Shown here: piece after piece, positions 1 to 7,521 of the stretch
Layout of the letters: every line of letters begins with the position of its first letter
How positions within the stretch are numbered: position 1 is the stretch's first letter
Virus record (IMG/VR): IMGVR_UViG_3300030102_007804
Span: 1-27,741 of that record
DNA length: 27,741 nucleotides
Reading direction: 5' to 3' (one strand)
Origin: a virus
Made by a program: the position numbers and the translations under genes
The notes under the pieces: generated by a model
Told to the model about the DNA's origin: nothing
What the model saw: only the letters and a program-made list of their open reading frames with translations
Database searches by the model: none

Positions 1-555
1 CTGACTGCCAACTCCAATGGCGCGGCGGTGATTGATGGTGAAACTCTGAACCTTGGTGATCGTGTTCTGATCCATCTGCAGACCACAGGAACCCAAAAAG
101 GAATCTATACCGTTACAACTCTGGGCGATGCCAGTAACCCATTTGTTCTGACCCGTGCCGATGACTTCAACCAGTCATCAGAGATTGGTGCAGGTTCGTT
201 CACATATGTAGAAGCGGGCACAGCCAACAACGGTAAAAGCTTTGTTCAAACTGTCAGGAACCCAATCCTTGACACAACCGATCTGGTTTTCAGCGTCTTT
301 GGTGAGACGGCGATTGGTACAAACTCAATCGCGAACAGCAAGCTTCAACAGATTCCCCAGGCAACAATCAAAGGACGTGCGGCAGCCGCCGGTACGGGGG
401 ACGTTTCTGACCTTACAGCAGATCAGCTAATCGCTGTAATTAACGCTGGAACAGCAGCCACAATCGACTTGGCTAGGCTTTCTATTCAAACACCTAATCA
501 GCTCGTAGCTGCTTTGAATCAAGCAACTGATGCGGTAGACGCAGGTACTTACTAA
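1..555 (+). CDS. Tail-fibre-like protein, C-terminal part (5' end outside window)
   Basis: The frame is open from base 1, so the real start lies upstream; the GTG at 28 is only the first in-window start codon. The visible 184 residues contain the pattern IDGETLNLGDRVLI, then GIYTVT, LTRADDF and EAGT..GKSFVQT, a module common in phage tail-fibre and baseplate proteins. It is followed by a linker with IKGRAAAAGTGDVSDLT, also typical of fibre proteins. It ends 124 bp before the next fibre gene on the same strand. Likely a virion structural protein acting at the cell surface. The family assignment is from motif recall, not from a search. Confidence 0.75.
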   Translation: MTANSNGAAVIDGETLNLGDRVLIHLQTTGTQKGIYTVTTLGDASNPFVLTRADDFNQSSEIGAGSFTYVEAGTANNGKSFVQTVRNPILDTTDLVFSVFGETAIGTNSIANSKLQQIPQATIKGRAAAAGTGDVSDLTADQLIAVINAGTAATIDLARLSIQTPNQLVAALNQATDAVDAGTY

Positions 556-679
556 ACGAGAAGCTATATATAGCTAAACTTTATGCAGCCGACTTAACTG
601 ATTTGGCGCAACTTCTACTGCGGTGGTGCAGCGTTTGCAAATCTAATTAACGTCGTTTTTCGACATTTATCCGAAGGCT
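556..679 (+). promoter_or_regulatory. Gap between fibre genes with a 14-bp palindrome
   Basis: No gene is seen here. A perfect palindrome, AGCTATATATAGCT, lies at 562-575 just after the stop codon, and a short GTCG/CGAC hairpin with a T-rich loop lies near 652-664, about 15-28 bp before the next start. These could mark a weak terminator or late promoter, but no clear sigma-type promoter is visible. Confidence 0.3.
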
Positions 680-1312
680 ATGGGACTACCAATTCAGAAC
701 TTACGAAGTGGGACTTCGAGTAAGCGACCTAATCCGACAGGGTTGGAGAACGGTCAGATTGCGATTAATTATCACGAGGATGACCCCGCGATCTTTATCA
801 GGGGTGAATCAGACGCCTTGATTAAGGTTTCTCCTACTTTTGTGGGTACAACTCAACCCAATTCTTCTCCAGCCACTGGCGGAGCCACTGGAAATTCAAA
901 AGGGGAGACCTGGCTGGATACGACTTTGACACCGCCCACATTCAAGGTCTATGACGGCAGCAATTGGGTTACTGCGTTTGGTTATAGTGACATCGATATT
1001 TCCGGTCGATATACTCAAACCGTTCAAACAGTCAGTGCTTTAGACATTGATTGTTCCGCTGGAAATTATTTTACAAAAACTATCAACGCGAATAGTACAT
1101 TCACGTTCAGTAATGTGCCTACTAACAGAGCTTATGCTTTTACGTTGGAACTGAGGCATACCTCAGGAACCATCACATGGCCTTCCTCGGTGAAGTTTAC
1201 TGATGGTGTTACACCATCACTTTCAACTGGTAAAGATCATTTGTTTGTCTTTATCACAGATGACGGCGGCTCTTGTTTCCGTGCCGGATTACTGCGTAAC
1301 TACACCTATTGA
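680..1312 (+). CDS. Modular tail-fibre-like protein
   Basis: 210 residues. The N-terminus (IQNLRSGTSSKRP followed by LENGQIAIN) is the short fibre-attachment-like module seen again in the minus-strand genes at 3547-3876 and 3892-5160. The middle has GETWLD..L.PPTFKVYDGSNW, a common fibre motif. The last ~90 residues (DCSAGNYF, FSNVP, AYAFTLEL, HLFVFITDDGG) are clearly homologous to the C-terminus of the minus-strand gene at 2981-3547. Probably a receptor-facing or trimerising fibre component. It ends 3 bp before the next start, so the two are probably co-expressed. Exact place in the virion unknown. Confidence 0.75.
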   Translation: MGLPIQNLRSGTSSKRPNPTGLENGQIAINYHEDDPAIFIRGESDALIKVSPTFVGTTQPNSSPATGGATGNSKGETWLDTTLTPPTFKVYDGSNWVTAFGYSDIDISGRYTQTVQTVSALDIDCSAGNYFTKTINANSTFTFSNVPTNRAYAFTLELRHTSGTITWPSSVKFTDGVTPSLSTGKDHLFVFITDDGGSCFRAGLLRNYTY

Positions 1313-1315
1313 ATC

Positions 1316-1936
1316 ATGTATCTTCTATTTTCTGACAACAAAATTCAGCAGTACCCCTATAGCTTGGTTGAGCTTCGCAGGGACAACCCTAGTGTAAGTT
1401 TTCCTGAGAATATGAGTGCTGAAGATCTTGCTCAGTGGGATGTGTACCCAGTAGAGTATTCGGCACCACAATTCGACCCCGTCACCCAGGAAGCTATTCC
1501 AGTTGATCCTGTATGGGATGAAGATAGAGAAGTCTGGGTTGAGACTTGGCAGATCAACGATTATTCTGAAAACGATATTAAAACTCGTCGACTTTACGCC
1601 GCAGACTACAAAGAGTTTAGTATCAAGCTAAATCCCTGCGAGGCATATCAAAAGATTAGAGCGCAGGCTACTGAGAGTCTTCAGCTCACTGTCGCTTGTA
1701 CTGAATTTTTAGCAGTCCTTCAAGATCATAAGTTCGGGGAACGGAATGAGTTTTTATTCCAACAAGCGTTTGAAAATGTACTTGGACTGTGTTCACTAAC
1801 GGATGAAGATTATCAGCAACTTCAGGTGCTAATGAATCAAACCGGATTGGGTTATATCTATACGGTTTGGGAGGGCGAATTGCCTGAAGAGTGCGTTGAC
1901 CAAGAGTGCGGAATCATTTCAGGGGGAGGTAATTGA
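1316..1936 (+). CDS. Conserved cyanophage-type hypothetical, fibre-associated
   Basis: 206 residues. The N-terminus has a YPYSLVELRRDNP..SFP stretch, then LAQWDVYPVEY and a P/W/E-rich segment (VDPVWDEDREVWVETW). This pattern is common next to tail-fibre genes in marine phages, where a fibre assembly or chaperone role is suspected but not shown. The C-terminal half is helical and acidic, with a cysteine cluster near the end (EECVDQECG). It lies tightly between a fibre gene and a Gly-rich adhesin candidate, which fits a chaperone or co-structural role by position only. Confidence 0.65.
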   Translation: MYLLFSDNKIQQYPYSLVELRRDNPSVSFPENMSAEDLAQWDVYPVEYSAPQFDPVTQEAIPVDPVWDEDREVWVETWQINDYSENDIKTRRLYAADYKEFSIKLNPCEAYQKIRAQATESLQLTVACTEFLAVLQDHKFGERNEFLFQQAFENVLGLCSLTDEDYQQLQVLMNQTGLGYIYTVWEGELPEECVDQECGIISGGGN

Positions 1937-1937
1937 A

Positions 1938-2984
1938 GTGGATCCGACCTCACAGCTAATTGCTTTCGGCGGGCAGACAGTTTCTTTCAGCCCGTTCCAA
2001 ACAACCTTAAATGGAGGCTCTGCCTCTCGACTTGGGGATGACCTTACTACTGTTAATTCTTTTTGGTCTTCTAATACTGCTCACGCCGCCCTTTTCACAA
2101 ACACTGGCATCCAAACCTATACAGGTTTCTATGCTGGAACCTTGTTAACATCTGTCACATGTGTCGCTACGTTGGGTGGTGCTGCGGGTTGGATGAACTG
2201 CAGAGGTAGAAAAATTCGAGCCACTTTCAGTTTTAATGCTGGAGATCGACTTGTGTTTTTCGCCGGAAAGACAACTGCAAAGGCAACTAGCGCAAGCCAA
2301 CAAGTTGGTGCTGGCGGTGGCGCATCTTGCTTGATGTTACACACGAACAGCGGTTTTACACCCTTGATTGTTGCTGCAGGAGGTCAAGGTTGTTTTGAAG
2401 CTAGGGAGCCCACACAGGAAGCTAAGCCCCTTAATATGTCCGACACAGTGAGTAAACGTAATACAATTAGATCTCAACGAGATAGCGTCGTCGGTAATAG
2501 CACCCCGGACGGTGCTGGAGGTGCTGGTCGATCCACAAAACGAAATGCCCAGCAAGCTGGCGCTGGTTGGCATACTGCGGCATATGAACCTTCTACTACG
2601 AATAGTAATAGCGGCCTTAATATTGATTCAAGATCTGAGGCCCTAAAAGACGGTGCAAGGGGAGGGCCAAGCGTCAATAGCAACGCTGCGGATGGTGGCT
2701 TCGGTGGTGGTGGAGGTGATTACGACGGGAACTGCTACGGATGTGGTGCTGGCGGTTACTTCGGATCTTGGGAATCAGCGCAGTCTTGTAGTAATAGCCC
2801 TTTGACATCGGCTGTGTTTGAATACTATCTTTATGCTCAAGGTCAGAATGATTATTTGGGTTCATTCTCTTATGTGGATTCCAGCGGCACCAGTGTCTCA
2901 GACCTAGGTCATAACGGACTTGCACAGGGTTACAGTTACGACGGCGGGCAAACTACGGGTTTTGTAACTTTAGACTTTAGTTAA
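1938..2984 (+). CDS. Glycine-rich tail adhesin candidate
   Basis: A GTG start at 1938 is chosen because GGGGGAGGT lies 7 bp upstream and the previous gene stops at 1936; the ATG at 1896 would overlap it by 41 bp without such a site. The product is 348 residues. After an N-terminal beta-rich half, it holds VGAGGGASCLML..G.TPLIVAAGGQG, then GGAGGAG and a GGFGGGGGDYDG..CYGCGAGGYFG run. This resembles the glycine-rich domain family of ALK/LTK-type proteins (PF12810) and Gly-rich phage adhesins. Likely role: receptor binding at the fibre tip. It converges with the next gene, the two stop codons sharing bases at TTAA (2981-2984). Confidence 0.65.
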   Translation: MDPTSQLIAFGGQTVSFSPFQTTLNGGSASRLGDDLTTVNSFWSSNTAHAALFTNTGIQTYTGFYAGTLLTSVTCVATLGGAAGWMNCRGRKIRATFSFNAGDRLVFFAGKTTAKATSASQQVGAGGGASCLMLHTNSGFTPLIVAAGGQGCFEAREPTQEAKPLNMSDTVSKRNTIRSQRDSVVGNSTPDGAGGAGRSTKRNAQQAGAGWHTAAYEPSTTNSNSGLNIDSRSEALKDGARGGPSVNSNAADGGFGGGGGDYDGNCYGCGAGGYFGSWESAQSCSNSPLTSAVFEYYLYAQGQNDYLGSFSYVDSSGTSVSDLGHNGLAQGYSYDGGQTTGFVTLDFS

Positions 2985-3547
2985 TTTACATAATCGACGT
3001 TAGCAACGCCTCTCCATCTAGAGCCGCCATCGTCGGTTATGAAGACAAAAAGGTGAGTTTTTGATGTTGTCAAAGTAGGTGCCGTATCTCCTGGCCATTT
3101 AACCTCACTCGGCCAGGAGAGCGTTCCTCCAGTGTGATACACCTCTAGTGTGAAAGCGTATGATCTACCACTCGCTGGCACGTTACTAAAGGCATAGGTG
3201 GTGCTGCTGCTAGCGGTATGACAAAAATAGTTTCCTGTTGAGCAATCCACTGTGGCGTTGCTCATTGTGACTTTGTTGCTGGCGTATGACCCAGTTACGT
3301 CCAAATCTACATTTGTTGATGTTGAAGCTAATCCAACTGCCAATGTTGTAAGCGCGGGAGAACCTGTTGTGATTGCATCGCCGCTTACCTTCCCTGCTGT
3401 TGTGATGGTATTTAGCTTGCTATCAGTAATACTGCCTGCAAGCTGAGCGTTCGTAACAGAACCAGCAGCACCTGATGGGATGTTGTCAACAGTAATCGTC
3501 TGCGTACTGGTGATAATCTGATCTACTTTTACTGATCCGTAAGCCAT
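2981..3547 (-). CDS. Tail-fibre-like protein with duplicated C-terminal module
   Basis: 188 residues. A beta-rich, T/S/V/I-rich N-terminal half (TQTITVDNIPSG, TTAGKVSGDAIT) leads into a C-terminal module (DCSTGNYF, AFSNVPASG, YAFTLEV, HLFVFITDDGGSRWRG) matching the end of the plus-strand gene at 680-1312. Its start codon overlaps the stop of the upstream gene as TAATG, so it is the last gene of a five-gene leftward fibre operon. Probably a virion fibre component. Confidence 0.7.
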   Translation of the reverse strand: MAYGSVKVDQIITSTQTITVDNIPSGAAGSVTNAQLAGSITDSKLNTITTAGKVSGDAITTGSPALTTLAVGLASTSTNVDLDVTGSYASNKVTMSNATVDCSTGNYFCHTASSSTTYAFSNVPASGRSYAFTLEVYHTGGTLSWPSEVKWPGDTAPTLTTSKTHLFVFITDDGGSRWRGVANVDYVN

Positions 3548-3876
3548 TAGACAATCGCCCAGGTTGCGTTTTGTGGTACTTCAACTGTCACGCCGTTAGC
3601 TACTTCGACAGGTCCGGCTGATACGCCATTGTAGCTAGCGGTCAGTGTGTAATTACTGCTAATGGTTTGCTGTGACTCTAGGATCACTCCTTGAGATGAT
3701 CCTGAGCCACCGCCACCTGCACCGATTTCAACAATCGATTCGGTTCCACTAACAGACTTCTTGATGAAGACCTTGCCATCCGTTGTGTTGATCGCAAGTT
3801 CACCCAGCTCAAGTTGAGATGTTGTTGGCGTTCTTCCTTGAACAGAAGAACGTATGTGTTTGATAGTGGAAGCCAT
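3547..3876 (-). CDS. Short fibre-module protein
   Basis: 109 residues. The N-terminus IKHIRSSVQGRTPTTSQLELGELAINTTDGKVFIKK is the same family of attachment-like module as in the 680 and 3892 genes, given here with its key parts being IRSS, LGELAIN and DGKVFIK. A Gly/Ser hinge follows (GAGGGGSGSSQG) and then a beta-rich end with VEVPQNATWAIV. It lies between two fibre genes on the same strand. Probably an adaptor or short fibre in the virion. No strong Shine-Dalgarno is seen. Confidence 0.62.
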   Translation of the reverse strand: MASTIKHIRSSVQGRTPTTSQLELGELAINTTDGKVFIKKSVSGTESIVEIGAGGGGSGSSQGVILESQQTISSNYTLTASYNGVSAGPVEVANGVTVEVPQNATWAIV

Positions 3877-3891
3877 AAGGTTTTATTAGAT

Positions 3892-5160
3892 CTAGAAAGT
3901 ACCGCCGTCAATTTCTACGTTGTCAATGGTATTTCCAGAGCCAGTAATAGCAAGGTTGCTTACAACACGACTGCTGTTAATAACCTGAGTACCACCAATG
4001 CTTAAACCGCCGGTTGTGACATTGATGTTCTGGTTAAATGTCCAGGAGTCGGTCGCATTTACCCAAACAATTGAGTAATCACTCGCACCCTTAAGTGTAA
4101 TACCACCACCGTCTGCGGTTGTGTCGTTGGGGCTGGCTGTGTCACCCAGGAGGATGTTTTTATCCTCTACCTTGACCTCTGTTGTGGACAGCGATACCAG
4201 AGCACCATTCACAGTCAAATCGCCAGTGACTGTGACATCTCCACCGACCGCAAGATCGTTGTTGACGTTTACATCACTCGGCAGACCAAATGTGAAGGTA
4301 TTAGTACCTGAATTAGTCGCAATAGCAACTTCGCCCGCCGTGCCCTGCAGCGTAATAGTCCCACCTAGTGACCCTCCTACCGTGGTCGTTGTGGTTGAAC
4401 CTCCGAGTGGAGTAGCAACCCCGTTGATAGTGATCGAGCTGTTGGAGAGAGCTGAGTTAGGAATGCTCCCCAGTGTGAAGGCTCCTGTAGAGCTGTTATA
4501 GATAACCCCACCAGAACCGCTCAGGGCTGCTCGACTACGAGCATCGGTGTAGTACAGGTTGCTTGAACCTTCACCAACGTCATCTGTATCCAGAGTGATG
4601 GAGGCACCCAAGCTCACACTGTTGGAATTGACCGTGACGGCAGAATTCGTGAGTGAGCTGTTTGGAATGGAGGCCAAAGCCACCACGCCAGTCCCGCTGT
4701 CATAGGTGACACCAGTGTTGGTAGTTGCACTGATATGTGCTCGCGTTTCAGCGGCAGAGGGACCGGTGTATGTGATTACCCCTGTCGAGCTGTTGTAAGC
4801 GAGGGATCCATCACCGCCTGCATCAGTTACGGAGACAGAGGCTCTTGCTCTCGCGTCGGTGTAGTACAGGTTTGAGGAACCTTCTCCGACATCATCAGTG
4901 TCGAGAGTTACGCTGCCACCGAGTGAAACCGACTTGCTGTTAACAGTGAGGCTGCTGTTAGCTAGGCCCGCGTTGGGAATTGCTTCACCAGCGATAGCAA
5001 TAACGCTTGTTGCGTTACCTGATCCGTCGTCACCGTATCCGTAATAAAGAAGCTTATCAGAAGTATTTTCGTTAAACGCTAATTCGCCGCTCTTAAGACT
5101 TGCGGGTGATCCAGAATTGCCGCTACTGGCGCGACGTTTAATCTTGAGGGTTACAGCCAT
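3892..5160 (-). CDS. Long tail-fibre-like protein with NLYYTDARAR repeats
   Basis: 422 residues. It starts with the KIKRRASSGNSGSP..LKSGELAFN attachment-like module, then has two near-identical repeats built on TLDTDDVGEGSSNLYYTDAR (about residues 80-110 and 190-215). That signature is common in cyanophage and other tail-fibre shafts. The C-terminal part has a parallel-beta style run (GDVTVTGDLTVNGALVSLSTTEVKVEDKNILLG) found in fibre and neck-fibre proteins. It overlaps its upstream neighbour by one base (TAATG). Likely a trimeric fibre shaft; receptor unknown. Confidence 0.8.
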   Translation of the reverse strand: MAVTLKIKRRASSGNSGSPASLKSGELAFNENTSDKLLYYGYGDDGSGNATSVIAIAGEAIPNAGLANSSLTVNSKSVSLGGSVTLDTDDVGEGSSNLYYTDARARASVSVTDAGGDGSLAYNSSTGVITYTGPSAAETRAHISATTNTGVTYDSGTGVVALASIPNSSLTNSAVTVNSNSVSLGASITLDTDDVGEGSSNLYYTDARSRAALSGSGGVIYNSSTGAFTLGSIPNSALSNSSITINGVATPLGGSTTTTTVGGSLGGTITLQGTAGEVAIATNSGTNTFTFGLPSDVNVNNDLAVGGDVTVTGDLTVNGALVSLSTTEVKVEDKNILLGDTASPNDTTADGGGITLKGASDYSIVWVNATDSWTFNQNINVTTGGLSIGGTQVINSSRVVSNLAITGSGNTIDNVEIDGGTF

Positions 5161-5435
5161 TAGAAATTACCACCAGTGATTGTTAGGTCGTTCTCTAGTT
5201 CATTAGTTGGAGAGAACTGTGCGCCGTCAAATTCGAGCACTTGTCCAACATCCCCTGATGTCAGGGCACCAATTGCAGCGGTATTAAAGAAAGTACTACC
5301 GGCAAATGGAGGGCCTTGTGGGCCTACCGCTGTTACTTCGACAACCGTGGCGTTATGCCGTTGAACCTCAACCGATGTAGGAGTTTCAGTGACTTTAACT
5401 AGACTGGATATTTTGTTTATTTGTACTTGAGCCAT
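5160..5435 (-). CDS. Small virion protein with collagen-like GPQGPP motif
   Basis: 91 residues. The N-terminal half is beta-rich (VEVQRHNATVVEVTA) and is followed by a short collagen-like GPQGPP. The C-terminal half (GQVLEFDGAQFSPTNELENDLTITGGNF) resembles linker segments of fibre proteins. The start codon overlaps the stop of the upstream gene by one base. By position and style it is a fibre or neck accessory protein; the exact role is not known. Confidence 0.6.
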   Translation of the reverse strand: MAQVQINKISSLVKVTETPTSVEVQRHNATVVEVTAVGPQGPPFAGSTFFNTAAIGALTSGDVGQVLEFDGAQFSPTNELENDLTITGGNF

Positions 5436-5776
5436 CAGATAACCCCTGTAATGCCTGGATCCAGTTTTGTTCTTCCTTGTAGTAGAAAGAATTTTTCTCC
5501 ACTCGGTTCAGTTACAAGCACGTCATAGAGACCTTCCACTGAGATCGCAGTGGTCACCGCTGAGCTGAGCTTTAGGTTGAATTTCCCTACGGCTCTGTCA
5601 GTAAACGTTGTTGTAAATGTTGCGAGGGTGTTTGTGGTTGTTCGGTCTACAATTTTCGACTCGACAGAGTAACCTGCCATGTCGACTCCAGTACCTGTTG
5701 AATCCAAGTATTGAAGGTCCAGGTTGAATGTTGCGCCCTGGTGAATTGTTATGTCTAATACTCCAGGATCAACCAT
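5435..5776 (-). CDS. Beta-rich virion protein, first gene of leftward fibre operon
   Basis: 113 residues. ITIHQGATFNLDLQYLD near the N-terminus and the alternating hydrophobic pattern suggest an Ig-like or baseplate-upper-protein-like beta sandwich, a frequent small gene beside cyanophage fibre genes. No Shine-Dalgarno is obvious; instead the short hairpin GTTACttgGTAAC (minus-strand reading, 5782-5794) lies just upstream of the ATG. It is transcribed divergently from the lysis genes that start at 5843. Confidence 0.6.
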   Translation of the reverse strand: MVDPGVLDITIHQGATFNLDLQYLDSTGTGVDMAGYSVESKIVDRTTTNTLATFTTTFTDRAVGKFNLKLSSAVTTAISVEGLYDVLVTEPSGEKFFLLQGRTKLDPGITGVI

Positions 5777-5842
5777 GGATTGTTACCAAGTAACTATTAA
5801 TATTGTAAGCGAAGCTATTATTAAAACAGTGGGCCAGGCTAA
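5777..5842. promoter_or_regulatory. Divergent intergenic region with GTTAC/GTAAC dyad
   Basis: 66 bp separate the leftward fibre operon from the rightward lysis genes. GTTACCAAGTAAC at 5782-5794 is a dyad with a 3-base centre, close to the TGTTACAAGTAACA dyad found at 26473-26486. AATATT and other AT-rich sequence follow. Any promoters for both directions must lie here or inside the flanking genes. Confidence 0.35.
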
Positions 5843-6127
5843 TTGGAACCGGTACTACCGCTGAGTATTGTGATTTCTGTTGTTGGTGGTGCGGCCTGTG
5901 GTTTTTTAACGCTCGGACGTAAATTTGGCGAAATGGAACTCAGGCATAATTCGCGCATTGAGAAGCTGGATCACAGGGTAGATGCGATTGAAATTAAGCT
6001 TGCAAAGGATTACGTCGACAAAGGTGATCTGCAAGCAATGATTGAAAAGCTTGATGTGCGAATGGACCGAGTTGACAGCAAACTTGATCGTATTTTGTTG
6101 GGTTACGATAGGAACGCACTAGACTAA
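5843..6127 (+). CDS. Membrane-anchored coiled-coil protein, lysis candidate
   Basis: 94 residues from a TTG start at 5843; the next in-frame ATG would remove the membrane segment. Residues 4-24 (LPLSIVISVVGGAACGFLTLG) form one transmembrane helix or signal anchor. The remainder is a charged coiled coil (heptads through IEKLDHRVDAIEIKLAKDY and IEKLDVRMDRVDSKLDRILL). The position, two genes upstream of an endolysin, suggests a holin, antiholin or spanin-like role, but topology alone cannot tell which. Confidence 0.6.
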   Translation: MEPVLPLSIVISVVGGAACGFLTLGRKFGEMELRHNSRIEKLDHRVDAIEIKLAKDYVDKGDLQAMIEKLDVRMDRVDSKLDRILLGYDRNALD

Positions 6128-6135
6128 TTATTACA

Positions 6136-6294
6136 ATGGGTATCATCGAGAGCCCTATTTTTTGGATCATTCTTGCTGCTGTAAGTGAGATTCTGGCAGC
6201 GATCCCTAATGAAAAAGTTCAATCAAACTCTGTTTTTCAGCTTTTGAAGTCAGCGTTGACTGCCCTGCTGTCTAGCAGCAAAAAGGGAAAGTAA
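6136..6294 (+). CDS. Small hydrophobic cyanophage-type protein
   Basis: 52 residues. The N-terminus (IIESPIFWIILAAVSEILAAIP) is hydrophobic, then NSVFQLLKSALTALL and a basic SSSKKGK tail follow. This ESP.FW.I..A.SE....N...N.V.QL pattern is familiar from small conserved cyanophage proteins of unknown function. It lies 8 bp after the preceding membrane protein in the lysis group; a holin-like role is possible. Its end carries an A5-GGG-AAA run (6280-6290) near a frame change into the following open frame. Confidence 0.6.
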   Translation: MGIIESPIFWIILAAVSEILAAIPNEKVQSNSVFQLLKSALTALLSSSKKGK

Positions 6295-6353
6295 CTTGGC
6301 CGCCTGACGCTCAGGCTGTTTCGTTTTACGAGTCGCGCTCACCATTTGAGAAG

Positions 6354-6566
6354 TTGCACCGACTTATCCAGGCGCAGAAGTTCTACAAGACTTTGCGTTC
6401 AAAACTAGATCGTGAAGAGCAGCGATGGCGTGACTCTCAACCCGATCCGCCTGTCACCGAACTAATCGAGCACCCACCAGATGGTTCGTTGGCGCAGAAG
6501 CTGTTAGGCGGCGTTCTTCAAATACGTCACAAGCTTTTAAGTAGAAATGACAACAGGAAGATTTGA
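6354..6566 (+). CDS. Small charged protein, start uncertain
   Basis: 70 residues if translated from TTG 6354, which has no convincing Shine-Dalgarno. The frame stays open back to a TAG at 6273 and the upstream 26 codons look protein-like (TWPPDAQAVSFYESRSPFEK), yet contain no ATG, GTG, TTG or ATN codon. The visible part is helical and basic (RLIQAQKFYKTLRSKLDREEQRW) with a PPD-rich linker. It overlaps the endolysin by 20 bp. It may be expressed by -1 frameshifting from the 6136 gene, or a sequence error may hide its start. Function unknown; spanin-like or lysis accessory by position only. Confidence 0.45.
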   Translation: MHRLIQAQKFYKTLRSKLDREEQRWRDSQPDPPVTELIEHPPDGSLAQKLLGGVLQIRHKLLSRNDNRKI

Positions 6567-7284
6567 CCCAGGCAAGCTGCTGGACTTTTTTACTTGGTTC
6601 GATAAGGACAATCCAAATCACGTTGCAGCAGCCAAGCTCCTGCAGGAGGAGTGCGAGGCCCTGGACCCGGACATGATGTCCGACTATGCCTCGTGGGTGC
6701 GTCTTTATCGAAACAGGACAGATGCTGCCGTCTCATTGAAATTCACGCCTCAACTATTCGAGCGTCTGACTGGGTATCCGGCCCGCAAGTTCGACGCGGA
6801 GTTCTGTCACGACTGTGCATATCTCTTCGAGGAAACTGGCTTTAGCGATCATTTAGAGCCGTCCAGAATGCTGATGGCGAACCTCATGCACGAGAGCGCT
6901 AATTTCAAATATATGAAAGAGATTGCCTCAGGAGAAGCCTACGAAGGTCGCCAAGATTTACAGAACACGCGGCCAGGTGACGGAAAATTGTATAAGGGCA
7001 CAGGACCCTTGCAGGTGACTGGAAGAGGCCATTTCCAGGCCTTTAGTGACTGGTTGCGCGATAGCGAGGGTATTGATGATCCTAAGATCATGGAACTTGG
7101 TTGTGACTATGTTGCGGACAAATACCCGTTCTCGATTGCAGTCAACTGGATCAATAGAAACAATCTTTTGCGTGTTTGTCTAGAGGACGGTTTTGATGCC
7201 TGTTGTTACCGTATTAACGGGGGTTGGAATGGTTTTCACCATCGCCTTGATTGTTACCAAATCTGTAGAGAAGTAATGAACTGA
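6547..7284 (+). CDS. GH19-type endolysin (chitinase-like lysozyme)
   Basis: 245 residues. Predicted to cut host peptidoglycan at the end of infection. The core LMHESANFKYMKEI (Glu116 as likely general acid), YEGRQDLQNTRPGDGKLYKG (Glu133 as second acidic residue) and GTGPLQVTGRGHF is the conserved active-site layout of glycoside hydrolase family 19 phage lysozymes. Residues 1-65 form an extra helical N-terminal part, which could be a cell-wall binding or regulatory segment. No signal peptide is seen, so export would depend on a holin among its neighbours. It sits at the centre of the lysis cassette. Confidence 0.88.
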   Translation: MTTGRFDPGKLLDFFTWFDKDNPNHVAAAKLLQEECEALDPDMMSDYASWVRLYRNRTDAAVSLKFTPQLFERLTGYPARKFDAEFCHDCAYLFEETGFSDHLEPSRMLMANLMHESANFKYMKEIASGEAYEGRQDLQNTRPGDGKLYKGTGPLQVTGRGHFQAFSDWLRDSEGIDDPKIMELGCDYVADKYPFSIAVNWINRNNLLRVCLEDGFDACCYRINGGWNGFHHRLDCYQICREVMN

Positions 7285-7288
7285 GATC

Positions 7289-7426
7289 ATGATCAACAAA
7301 GATACTTTTATCGCGGGAAAGCCCAAAAAGACCTCCATTGGTGACGGTCGCCGTAAAGGATCTGGGGCGGGTCGAACTAAGCGATCACCTCGGCGTAAAC
7401 CTTATAGAGGGCAGGGAAGAGGATGA
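7289..7426 (+). CDS. Tiny basic cyanophage-type protein
   Basis: 45 residues, starting 4 bp after the endolysin stop. It is strongly basic and Gly/Arg-rich: GDGRRKGSGAGRTKRS then PRRKPYRGQGRG. The KPYRGQGR end is familiar from small cyanophage proteins of unknown function. The charge suggests binding to nucleic acid or membrane lipid. The stop overlaps the next start as ATGA (7423-7426), so the two are likely translated together. Confidence 0.6.
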   Translation: MINKDTFIAGKPKKTSIGDGRRKGSGAGRTKRSPRRKPYRGQGRG

Positions 7427-7521
7427 ATGGTTTCCCTTGGGACATCGCTTTTATGGTGTTCTTGTTATTGGTTTTTGTGACTTATGTGATCGTCGTAGAG
7501 ATCTTGATGCTTAAAGATTAG
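7423..7521 (+). CDS. Tiny single-pass membrane protein
   Basis: 32 residues. The ATG overlaps the preceding stop (ATGA), with GGGAAGAGG just upstream as a ribosome site. After NGFPWD comes one long hydrophobic helix (IAFMVFLLLVFVTYVIVVE) and a short MLKD end. It could be a small holin, pinholin or antiholin partner of the endolysin; size and topology fit but do not prove it. Its stop shares bases with the convergent gene at 7518. Confidence 0.55.
   Translation: MNGFPWDIAFMVFLLLVFVTYVIVVEILMLKD

Noticed and set aside
1896-1937. ATG 1896 as start of the adhesin
   Set aside because: It would overlap the previous gene by 41 bp and lacks a ribosome site, while GTG 1938 has GGGGGAGGT at proper distance.
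2674-2925. His-rich 83-aa minus-strand frame
   Set aside because: It is the antisense of Gly codons in the adhesin gene.
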